Positions 43,269-50,867 of a stretch of 64,000 nt of DNA are shown here, piece after piece (position 1 is the first letter of the stretch; each line of letters starts with the position of its first letter). The notes beneath the pieces are model-generated. The model had not been told where the DNA came from and did no database searches. It was given only the letters and a program-made list of their open reading frames with translations. Made by a program: the position numbers and the translations under genes. Source of the DNA: Pyrinomonadaceae bacterium (GTDB lineage Bacteria > Acidobacteriota > Blastocatellia > Pyrinomonadales > Pyrinomonadaceae). Where the stretch lies: positions 372,001 through 436,000 of the forward strand of contig JANQRU010000001.1 of the NCBI GenBank assembly GCA_028284415.1, given 5' to 3'.

Positions 43269-44939
43269 TTAAGAATTTTGATTAATACTAATCTGTCTGT
43301 CAATTGCGTTGCGGTGTGAGAATGCCATTAGCATTCCAAGCATTATGAAACTAGTTATCAAACTAAATCCGCCGTGACTTACAAATGGAAGAGTAATTCC
43401 AGTCATTGGCAGAGCTCTTGTAATTCCGCCAATATTTACAAGTGCTTGAAACCCAATGAAAGCAGTCAATCCGACCGAACAAAGTTTACTAAACATATCT
43501 CGTGCGTCAAGAGCCGTCCTAACTCCAGCACTGACAAAGATTATCAAGGCAAAGGTTATCAATAAACCGCCTAAAAGTCCAAGTTCTTCACCAATTGCAG
43601 CATAAATGTAATCAGAATCAGCAACCGGTATCAATTCAACAAAGCCCAAACCGAGTCCTCTTCCGGTTGTCCCGCCAGATGCCAGTCCATATGTAGCTTG
43701 AGCAGGTTGAAAGGCAAGAACATCAAACCAAGCATCTACGTTTATTGACTTTTGCAAATTTGGGTCTTGTTCAAGCATCTCTGGTAATTCGGGGTTATTT
43801 TTTATCAAACGCTTGTAATATGCATCATAGCTATCTTTCCACCAATCAGTTTCAGGTGTTGGTGGATTAAAACCATCTAACCACAGATGAAATCTTTGTT
43901 GAATTCTATCCGGTAGAACTTTCTTTACCGGTTTTGCAATTGTCGGTAGAAGTGGAATATTTTCCTGAGATTTTTCAGGCAGAGCACTTACAACTAAAAC
44001 GCTGACAAGCAAGACGACACTACCTATTAGTACAAACCTTTGTGGAAACCTTCGAACAGCTATGAAATAAAGAGTCACATAAACTGAACTAAAAACCATC
44101 ATTTGCCCAAAATCCTTCAAAACGAAAAATGGGAAAAATGGCAAAACTGCCATAAAAACTAAAGGCACAACATCTTTAGCTCGTGGAATTCCCCAGTAAG
44201 TACGGGCTAGATTCTTGTACAAAACTGCAAGAATAGCGGCAAAACCTATTAAGAAAGGAATTTTGGACAATTCCCAAGGCGTCATATTTCCAATTGACTT
44301 ACCTGCTCTTGAAGTCACTGCCGCCAAGAGTAGAGGACCAAGCGTAAGCAATACAATCAAGAAACCATTTTTTTGCATTATCTCAAGAATTTTTTCGTTT
44401 CTTGTTAGGAAAAATGCACCTAAAAAACAAAAAATGGCAAACAAAGGAATTAAAGTTTTACCGGAAAACAATACATCATCCATACCAACACCTGATGGTC
44501 TTGGTTCAATTTTTGAAAGGTCAACGGGTGATGGATCAGTTGGCTCTAATCCCATCATTTCCTTTTTATCGGCAGTATAGTTTTCTTGGATGTAGTGTTC
44601 TTGAAGAGTCTGAATTTTAGCTTTTCTGGCTTCAGCTTTATTTTTTCTTGAAGTGTATTCGGGATCACTAAACAGTCTGAATTGTGCCGTTAAACCTATT
44701 GAAAAAAGCAAAACTACAGAGGTGTATAGAGTCCAGTTTCCTTTGTACTTAAATATTTTTGCTAAGAAGATCGGTAAAATCGCTAGAATGCCTAGTAAAA
44801 CAAGATTTCTGCCACCAGTCCACCAAGAAGCCTCATACCCTCTGATCAATGCACCATAATAGATAGAATAATGTGAAATCGCCGTTAATATAACGATTAT
44901 CACTAAAATAAAAAAATGTGATGATGCACGACTTTTCAT
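43269..44939 (-). CDS. SEDS-family peptidoglycan glycosyltransferase (FtsW/RodA type)
   Basis: A 556-residue polytopic protein that polymerises lipid II into glycan. Several N-terminal helices are followed by a hydrophilic insert (about 95-160) that is unusual for the family. The conserved core then follows, with VLKDFGQMMVFSSVY, TGRGLGLGFVELIPVADSDYIYAAIGEELG and the C-terminal LPFVSHGGFSLITSF. It is three bases downstream of the PBP gene, as partner pairs of SEDS and class B PBP usually are. Whether it serves elongation or division cannot be decided; the pairing with FhaA and PP2C homologues favours a RodA role. Confidence 0.93.
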   Translation of the reverse strand: MKSRASSHFFILVIIVILTAISHYSIYYGALIRGYEASWWTGGRNLVLLGILAILPIFLAKIFKYKGNWTLYTSVVLLFSIGLTAQFRLFSDPEYTSRKNKAEARKAKIQTLQEHYIQENYTADKKEMMGLEPTDPSPVDLSKIEPRPSGVGMDDVLFSGKTLIPLFAIFCFLGAFFLTRNEKILEIMQKNGFLIVLLTLGPLLLAAVTSRAGKSIGNMTPWELSKIPFLIGFAAILAVLYKNLARTYWGIPRAKDVVPLVFMAVLPFFPFFVLKDFGQMMVFSSVYVTLYFIAVRRFPQRFVLIGSVVLLVSVLVVSALPEKSQENIPLLPTIAKPVKKVLPDRIQQRFHLWLDGFNPPTPETDWWKDSYDAYYKRLIKNNPELPEMLEQDPNLQKSINVDAWFDVLAFQPAQATYGLASGGTTGRGLGLGFVELIPVADSDYIYAAIGEELGLLGGLLITFALIIFVSAGVRTALDARDMFSKLCSVGLTAFIGFQALVNIGGITRALPMTGITLPFVSHGGFSLITSFIMLGMLMAFSHRNAIDRQISINQNS

Positions 44940-44942
44940 AAC

Positions 44943-46817
44943 CTAACGTCTTCTTCTATTGCTTCTACGTTTTGTAGGTTTAGTTTTTACCTTTGGAGTG
45001 TATTTTTCTCCTAATAAGCCTAACTCTCTTGCTTTCAATACAACTCTAGCGGCTATAGGTGCAGCTGTTTTACTACCTCCGCCACCACTCTCAACAACAA
45101 CAGCGATCGCCACTTGTGGATTTTCTATCGGTGCAATAGAGATGTACCAGCTATCTGTTCTCAAGTACATTACAGGTGATTTATACTCTTCCAACTCACC
45201 ATCAGCATTGCGTCTTTTCTTTGTAACCGTTCTTAATTTACCAGTTTTCTTATCGTATAGAGGTGCTTTCTTTTCAGCTGAGCCGGTTTTTCCACCAGTC
45301 TTGACAATTCCGTTAACCCTTGCGAATGCCCCACGTGCAGTTCCAGCAGTTGGAACAAGTGCCATAATCTGTCGCATTTGAGCAGCCTGTCTTGGTGTGA
45401 CGACCTGACTATAAACTTCAGGTTTCAAGTCATATTCAATCTTAGGTTTCATCAATCTGCCACGCATATTTGCAGGTATTGCCGCGATCAGAGCCATCTG
45501 AAAAGGTGTCATTTGCCCAGCATAACCTTGACCAATTCCCTCTAAGCCAACATCATAAGCAGTAACTTTTTTGCCCACAACAATTGTTGATTGTCTTGGT
45601 GAAATGGAATTAGCGATCTTATCATCTGAAGCATTCCAAATATCTGAATAAAATCCAGCTCTTGTAGCATCTCCAGGAGTTTCTACAGGCAAAATACTTC
45701 CCTTTCTAGCTGTCTCCAAAATTCCAACTTTTCCAACTGAAATAGCAAGCTGTGCGAAATATTGATTACTTGAATACTGATAAGCTTCAGCAATTCCTAA
45801 AGGTCCGCAGCGCGAACAACTGCCACCATAATCTCGAATAGGTCTTCCTGAACCTCTCGGCAGAAAGCCCTCGGGTTTTGCAACGAAGACAGAATTTTGT
45901 TTATTGTTACGAAAAGCTGAGATCATCGTAAATGTTTTGAATGTTGAACCTGGCACATAATATTCGCGTGTTGCTCTGTTTAGTAGCGGTTTGTCTTTGG
46001 AATTCCCTTCTAATTTCAACCAATCATCTAAACTTTGAGCTTCGGATAAACTAAAAGATGGATTGGAATACATTGCTAATAAATCACCGGTTTGGGGATT
46101 AAGAACGACGATTGCACCTTTTCTTCCTTTTAGCTGATCAGCAATGTATGTTTGAAGTGCTCTATCTATTGTAACTCTTACATCACGCTTTTCTTCATCG
46201 GGTTGTTTTATTTTTGTTAGAACTTCCCAAGCAGTGGGCATCGGGTTAGCTTTTTTTCTATAAAGAGTTCTTTCTAATCCTGGTGTACCGCGTTCCGTAC
46301 CTAAAAGGTGTGCCATTTCTCTTTCAAGTGAAAAAGCACGCACAATATCACCATCAGAATCCTTTTTGTAATAAGCCAAGGCATTTCCAAGCTTGCCCGA
46401 ACGATCAAACATCCAGCCCCTTAAATTTGCGGCAGTTGTTCGACGGTATCTTAGATCCTTATAACTTAATTCCTGAAATTTTTCATTATTTTCGTCGGCG
46501 TAATATGTCCAATAAACATGAAACCCATAAACTCCAATAGCTAATATGAAAAAGACTGTTTGCCAAAGTCTTAAACTACGATTTGTTGCACGTGAACTTA
46601 ACTTTTTCCTGACTTCTTTTGGGAGGTTAATTTCGAAATTGAATCTAGGTCGGTTGAAATTGCCGATGAAGGATGTAAACAAGAAAAATACCAGTATAGA
46701 TAAACCGATTACGTAAACTACAGTCAAACCAGCTGGAGTTCTCTCAAGTATCTGCACTCCAAATAGTTTTTCGGGGCGGTATTGCTCCCAGTCAATTTGT
46801 AGTAAAAATAACAACAT
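44943..46817 (-). CDS. Class B penicillin-binding protein (PbpA-like transpeptidase)
   Basis: A 624-residue membrane-anchored transpeptidase that crosslinks peptidoglycan. Hydrophobic segments at about 20-45 and 78-100 lead to a periplasmic part. The active-site motifs are S291-T-F-K294 (GSTFKTF), the SSN triad YQYSSNQYF, and KTG in GKTGSAEKK. The Arg/Lys-rich C-terminus (KPTKRRSNRRRR) is odd for an exported domain. It sits four bases after the FhaA-like gene and before the SEDS gene, as in the actinobacterial pbpA neighbourhood. The dimerisation domain is short, like PbpA and unlike PBP2. Confidence 0.92.
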   Translation of the reverse strand: MLLFLLQIDWEQYRPEKLFGVQILERTPAGLTVVYVIGLSILVFFLFTSFIGNFNRPRFNFEINLPKEVRKKLSSRATNRSLRLWQTVFFILAIGVYGFHVYWTYYADENNEKFQELSYKDLRYRRTTAANLRGWMFDRSGKLGNALAYYKKDSDGDIVRAFSLEREMAHLLGTERGTPGLERTLYRKKANPMPTAWEVLTKIKQPDEEKRDVRVTIDRALQTYIADQLKGRKGAIVVLNPQTGDLLAMYSNPSFSLSEAQSLDDWLKLEGNSKDKPLLNRATREYYVPGSTFKTFTMISAFRNNKQNSVFVAKPEGFLPRGSGRPIRDYGGSCSRCGPLGIAEAYQYSSNQYFAQLAISVGKVGILETARKGSILPVETPGDATRAGFYSDIWNASDDKIANSISPRQSTIVVGKKVTAYDVGLEGIGQGYAGQMTPFQMALIAAIPANMRGRLMKPKIEYDLKPEVYSQVVTPRQAAQMRQIMALVPTAGTARGAFARVNGIVKTGGKTGSAEKKAPLYDKKTGKLRTVTKKRRNADGELEEYKSPVMYLRTDSWYISIAPIENPQVAIAVVVESGGGGSKTAAPIAARVVLKARELGLLGEKYTPKVKTKPTKRRSNRRRR

Positions 46818-46820
46818 TAC

Positions 46821-48125
46821 TTAAATTTCCCAATCTTGAGTTTCATCTATATTTATTTGCTTACTTTTTTTCTCGCTTTCAGATTCTGGTTGTGGCTTTA
46901 TCTCTTCGTGTTTTACTTTCTCATTTTCTAGTCTAGATTTTTTGTTGATTAAATCGTCTTCTTTCAAGCCATTTGATGAAGGCTGATTATTTTCATGTGT
47001 TTGATTCCAAGCTTCTGTTTTTGCAAGCTTCGGAGTATTGTCTTTTGCTTTTTCGTGCTTTGAATCTAACTTTGTTTGTTCCAACTTTGCAGCCTTTATT
47101 TCAGTAGAAACATCAGGTTTTGGTATGTGTATTTCAGAAGGATTTAGTTGATTAACCTTTTGTTTAGCTTCTATTGGGGTTTGCTCATCAAGCTCTACAA
47201 CTGCTTGAGTTGGCATAAGTTCACCATTTTGATGATTAATAGATTCTTCATAGATTTGCTCGGTAAACTGTTTTTCAAATACTACTTCTACATTGCCAAA
47301 TTTCACAGTTGTTTCCTCATTTATTGGAAAAGCTTTTCCGTATTTTATACGCTCACCATTGAGAAATGTTCCATTTGTTGAGCCCGTATCTGCGACCATC
47401 AATCCTTTTTCATTATTAAACACTAAAGAAGCGTGAACCTTCGATATACTCTGGTCAAAGATAGATAAATCGTTTTCTTTAAATCGTCCAACTGAAATCC
47501 TCTTTTTCTTTGAAAAGTTTAATACAACCTCTTTATCTTTGCCTTGTAAAGAATACTTTGCAAGATAAATCTCTTCTTGAGGTTGGACAACTGTTTGATC
47601 TTGACCACTCAAATTCACGGTTATTTTATTATCGCTAAGTAATTGATCAGTTCTTAAGTTCGGTAAAGTAACATTTATAGCAACCTCATCTTCTTCATTT
47701 TCAGCATATTTACCGAAACTAGCCAACATCCTGACGCCTTCCGTAAAGTAGTCAGTTTTTATCTCGATATTTAAAGGAGCATATGTGTGGTAAAGTTTGT
47801 CGTTTATGTGGTCAATAGCTGCCGCGTGAAGTTCATGCTCAAGTTTTTCTAATTCTTCATCTGAATCTGTCGAGAATTTATTCCATTGAATTTTTAACTT
47901 AATTATGTGCGGGACAAATTTTCCCCTGTCATCTAATTCTCTAACCTCAGAATCCAACAGAAATTTTAATTTCTCTACCAATTTACTAGTCGCAAGACTG
48001 CTGGAAGGATTCCAGCCTCGTCCAGTCAGTCTATCGAAAGTGTCGCCGACTTTTGTGAGTACCCCACCAATTAACCAGTCAAAGGAAAAAGATTTCTTCT
48101 TGGTTGTTTTTTTATCTTCTGACAT
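46821..48125 (-). CDS. FhaA-like protein: DUF3662 plus FHA domain
   Basis: A 434-residue cytosolic adaptor. The N-terminal DUF3662 domain (about 15-145; KLKFLLDSEVRELDDRGKFV and HIIKLKIQWNKFS) is that of mycobacterial FhaA. A central FHA domain (about 205-285; ISVGRFKENDLSIFDQSISK, TGSTNGTFLNG) binds phosphothreonine. A Lys/Glu/Pro-rich disordered tail follows. The start is the ATG at 48125; ten codons upstream a TTG is in frame but unlikely. In mycobacteria FhaA links Ser/Thr kinases to cell-wall synthesis. Being first in the unit with PBP, SEDS and PP2C genes suggests the same here. Confidence 0.9.
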   Translation of the reverse strand: MSEDKKTTKKKSFSFDWLIGGVLTKVGDTFDRLTGRGWNPSSSLATSKLVEKLKFLLDSEVRELDDRGKFVPHIIKLKIQWNKFSTDSDEELEKLEHELHAAAIDHINDKLYHTYAPLNIEIKTDYFTEGVRMLASFGKYAENEEDEVAINVTLPNLRTDQLLSDNKITVNLSGQDQTVVQPQEEIYLAKYSLQGKDKEVVLNFSKKKRISVGRFKENDLSIFDQSISKVHASLVFNNEKGLMVADTGSTNGTFLNGERIKYGKAFPINEETTVKFGNVEVVFEKQFTEQIYEESINHQNGELMPTQAVVELDEQTPIEAKQKVNQLNPSEIHIPKPDVSTEIKAAKLEQTKLDSKHEKAKDNTPKLAKTEAWNQTHENNQPSSNGLKEDDLINKKSRLENEKVKHEEIKPQPESESEKKSKQINIDETQDWEI

Positions 48126-48350
48126 AGATAAGCTGCAATATTTATTACCCCACAATTCTAAACAAAAAATGCAAAGTTTGGAAATATTTTTGAAAGAATA
48201 TTTTTTTTACTTTTTTTGTTAAAAAATGTTTAATTTTTTTGAAATAAGCATAACATTAGAAATTTATTATATCTGAAGGTTAAGTTTCCCACTACTTTAA
48301 CCCATAATCCTCAACCCACCTCGCAATTATTTCTACCTAGGAGAATGGAT

Positions 48351-49106
48351 ATGTCCGAATTTGACTATAAGAAGCAAATACATAATGAAAGTGGTTTCTC
48401 AATTGTAGAGTTACTGATCGTCTTAACAATCATAACTGTTATGACTACTATTTCATTTTTATATTTTGTAACAACTAAAGAGAAATACAAACCGGATGAT
48501 CAATCACTAAAACTCATTGATGTGATGCAAGAGGCTCGTCAAAGATCTTTAACACAAAGAGAAACTATGCGTGTTGAGATAGATTTGACTGACAACGTAG
48601 TTAGATTAATAGATGAAAACACCTCCAGCACAGCAAGCGATGACACAAAACTTAAAGAGTTTTCATTATTAGATGATGAAGACGTCAGAGTTGACGAGCG
48701 TCCTTCGCAAATAAATGATAATCCACCGGAAGAATTTCCAGTCCCATCAGCTTACTTTCGTCAAAGTATATATCCAAACAGCTTAGCTCATGACGTATGT
48801 ACCATAAGATTTTTAAGTAGTGGAAAAGTTGTTGACCAAGGTACAAACGAGGTCGGTGAAAATGCTGTCGCTTCAGGGCTCACATTACATATCTGGGCTC
48901 CTAAAAAATCAGATAATACTGAAGCTGAAATTGCAAGGGCAATTACAATTATTGGTGCGACAGGTTCTATAAGGCTTTGGGAATATGATGCTTCACTATC
49001 AACCTCCAACAAATGGAAAGATACGCGACGTACAAGTTTATTTGGTGGTCAGTCTACAGGTGGAAACAACAATTCTAATTCTAACTCTAACTCTAACACT
49101 AACTAA
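48351..49106 (+). CDS. Minor pilin/pseudopilin, FimT/GspH type
   Basis: A 251-residue prepilin-like protein. The peptidase site is ESGFSIVELLIVLTIITV, with the Gly before the Phe and the Glu at position 5 that are needed for methylated-pilin assembly. The C-terminus is low complexity, alternating Asn and Ser from a TCTAAC hexamer repeat. Start: an ATG at 48351 with GGAG seven bases upstream is preferred; one at 48345 would be only two bases away from it. It heads a four-gene minor pilin unit. The 225-base gap before it (48126-48350) is very A/T-rich, with no clear promoter. Confidence 0.9.
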   Translation: MSEFDYKKQIHNESGFSIVELLIVLTIITVMTTISFLYFVTTKEKYKPDDQSLKLIDVMQEARQRSLTQRETMRVEIDLTDNVVRLIDENTSSTASDDTKLKEFSLLDDEDVRVDERPSQINDNPPEEFPVPSAYFRQSIYPNSLAHDVCTIRFLSSGKVVDQGTNEVGENAVASGLTLHIWAPKKSDNTEAEIARAITIIGATGSIRLWEYDASLSTSNKWKDTRRTSLFGGQSTGGNNNSNSNSNSNTN

Positions 49107-49130
49107 CCCGAATAGTACGGCAATTTTGAT

Positions 49131-49715
49131 ATGAAATTTTATAAAAAAGTAAGTAAAAATGAAGAAGGCTTTTCATACATAGACGTGATGATAGCAATAG
49201 TTATCTTACTTGTTGGTGTACTGGCATTGGCTTCAGCGCTAACTGCAAATCTTGTTCGTTCATACGAGACAGACAAAAGAATAGTTGCTAAACAATTAGC
49301 TCTTTCAACTATTGAGTCAATTATTGCGGCAAGAAACATAAAAAGACCTGGCACAGTTGAGGGATGGGATTCTATTGGAAATGTCGGCAGTAATATAGTC
49401 AACGGTACTGCACAAGGAATATTCTTAACCGGGTGGACTCCAATCAGAGAAGACTTAGGCTGGGATGGCGTTGCTGGTACTGCAGATGATGCTTGTGCTG
49501 CCTCTGGACCATGTACTGTCACCAATAGACCCGCGAACAACAGTGAAGTAATGACAGGATTTGAACGAAGGATCGAAATTACAGACGTACAAGATTCTGA
49601 TCGTCCATCCCCCCCCAACCCAATTACCCGAAGGCGCATAACTGTAAAAATCAAGTTTTATATCAGCAATATTAGTCGTCAAGAAGAGGTTTCAACATTA
49701 GTAACTAATTATTAA
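49131..49715 (+). CDS. Minor pilin, PilV type
   Basis: A 194-residue prepilin-like protein with the cleavage motif EEGFSYIDVMIAIVILLVGVL. The fifth residue of the mature form is Asp where most pilins have Glu. A DGVAGTADDACA stretch near residue 120 resembles one in the PilW-type protein that follows. It lies between FimT-like and PilW-like genes, as minor pilin genes do in type IV pilus systems. Minor pilins prime pilus assembly and may sit at the tip. Confidence 0.87.
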   Translation: MKFYKKVSKNEEGFSYIDVMIAIVILLVGVLALASALTANLVRSYETDKRIVAKQLALSTIESIIAARNIKRPGTVEGWDSIGNVGSNIVNGTAQGIFLTGWTPIREDLGWDGVAGTADDACAASGPCTVTNRPANNSEVMTGFERRIEITDVQDSDRPSPPNPITRRRITVKIKFYISNISRQEEVSTLVTNY

Positions 49716-49732
49716 TGTAACAGGAAATAATT

Positions 49733-50845
49733 ATGAAGAGTCCTTTCACATATATATTGAATAAATCCAAATCTATACACCAACAACAAAGTGGATTTAG
49801 CGTTATGGAATTGTTGATTGGTATGGTTATTTTTCTGGTTGTTACAGGTTCTATTTATGGGCTTTTATACATGGGAAGTATCTCAAAAAACCGTGCAAGC
49901 AGAAGGACTGATGTCTTAAAAAATGCACGTGCGGCTATACATCTTATAGGTCGCGATGCTCTTAATGCGGGGCTTCATTACCATCAAAAAGGTGCAATCG
50001 TTCCTGATGATTTTATTTCAAATACGTTAGGTACTCCTCAGGATGCAGACAATGATAGAGATATTCTAACCTCTGTTATTGCAGGGGATAACCTGTTCAA
50101 TAATGATCTACAAAGCAGTAGCACTGAAAAAACTGACACTATTGCTTTTGCATATGGAGATCTAAACTTCAATAACGGCGACACAATTGATTTAAAGGAG
50201 TCAAAGCAAGGGGCATCAGCATCGACAACCAGATTGGAATTTAAAGATGCACAAACCTCAAATGTGAATCCTTACGATCTAATGCTTGTTGAAGCTGGTA
50301 GTACGCAAGTTGCTGTTATGGCTTCCAGCATTATTGATAGTAAAAATATTGATTTGGCTTTGAATGATCCACTGGGAATTAATCTAGCCCACAATGGTTC
50401 GGGAGTTAACCGAACATTACTATTTGAGTGTAACCCACCCTCTGATGTGGATGACTGCACAAACTCAATTACCTCATTAAAACGCTTCTATTGGGTTAGT
50501 TACAAAGTTAAACAAGACGGAACTTTAGTAAGAATTGTTTATGGAAATAATACTGGTCGTCCATTTGATGAGCAGATACAAGAACAACCTCTAGCCTATA
50601 ACGTAAAAGACCTCCAATTTAAGTACGTTCTGGAAGATGGGACGGTTACTGATAATCCAGCAGCTGGTCCTGACGGTACAGTCGGAACTGCTGATGATGA
50701 ACCTAATAATTTTAACTTAATCAGACAAGTAACTGTAACTATCACAGTTCAATCGACCGAATTAGACGAACAAACCAAAAAACCAGAAACAATTGAGTTA
50801 GATGCAACTTTCAGCGTAAGAAATTTGCAATATGACGTTGGTTAA
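49733..50845 (+). CDS. Minor pilin, PilW type
   Basis: A 370-residue prepilin-like protein with the site QQSGFSVMELLIGMVIFLVV, which keeps the Glu at position 5 of the mature form. The rest is a beta-rich extracellular domain with Asp-rich loops (PQDADNDRDILT near residue 100, PDGTVGTADDEPN near 315). PilW-type proteins are larger minor pilins that help pilus initiation. Its gap to the PilX-like gene is about 22 bases, with GAGGATAAG as ribosome site for the next gene. Confidence 0.88.
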   Translation: MKSPFTYILNKSKSIHQQQSGFSVMELLIGMVIFLVVTGSIYGLLYMGSISKNRASRRTDVLKNARAAIHLIGRDALNAGLHYHQKGAIVPDDFISNTLGTPQDADNDRDILTSVIAGDNLFNNDLQSSSTEKTDTIAFAYGDLNFNNGDTIDLKESKQGASASTTRLEFKDAQTSNVNPYDLMLVEAGSTQVAVMASSIIDSKNIDLALNDPLGINLAHNGSGVNRTLLFECNPPSDVDDCTNSITSLKRFYWVSYKVKQDGTLVRIVYGNNTGRPFDEQIQEQPLAYNVKDLQFKYVLEDGTVTDNPAAGPDGTVGTADDEPNNFNLIRQVTVTITVQSTELDEQTKKPETIELDATFSVRNLQYDVG

Positions 50846-50867
50846 ACAACTAAGAGGATAAGAAAAT

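Noticed and set aside
49070-49103. Hexamer TCTAAC repeat as a telomere-like or CRISPR-like element
   Set aside because: It is a short in-frame repeat coding for Asn-Ser at the end of the FimT-like protein, with no spacers.
49139-49654. Long minus-strand reading frame opposite the PilV-type gene
   Set aside because: It is a shadow frame; the plus strand has a clear prepilin motif and gene order, the minus strand has no recognisable domain.
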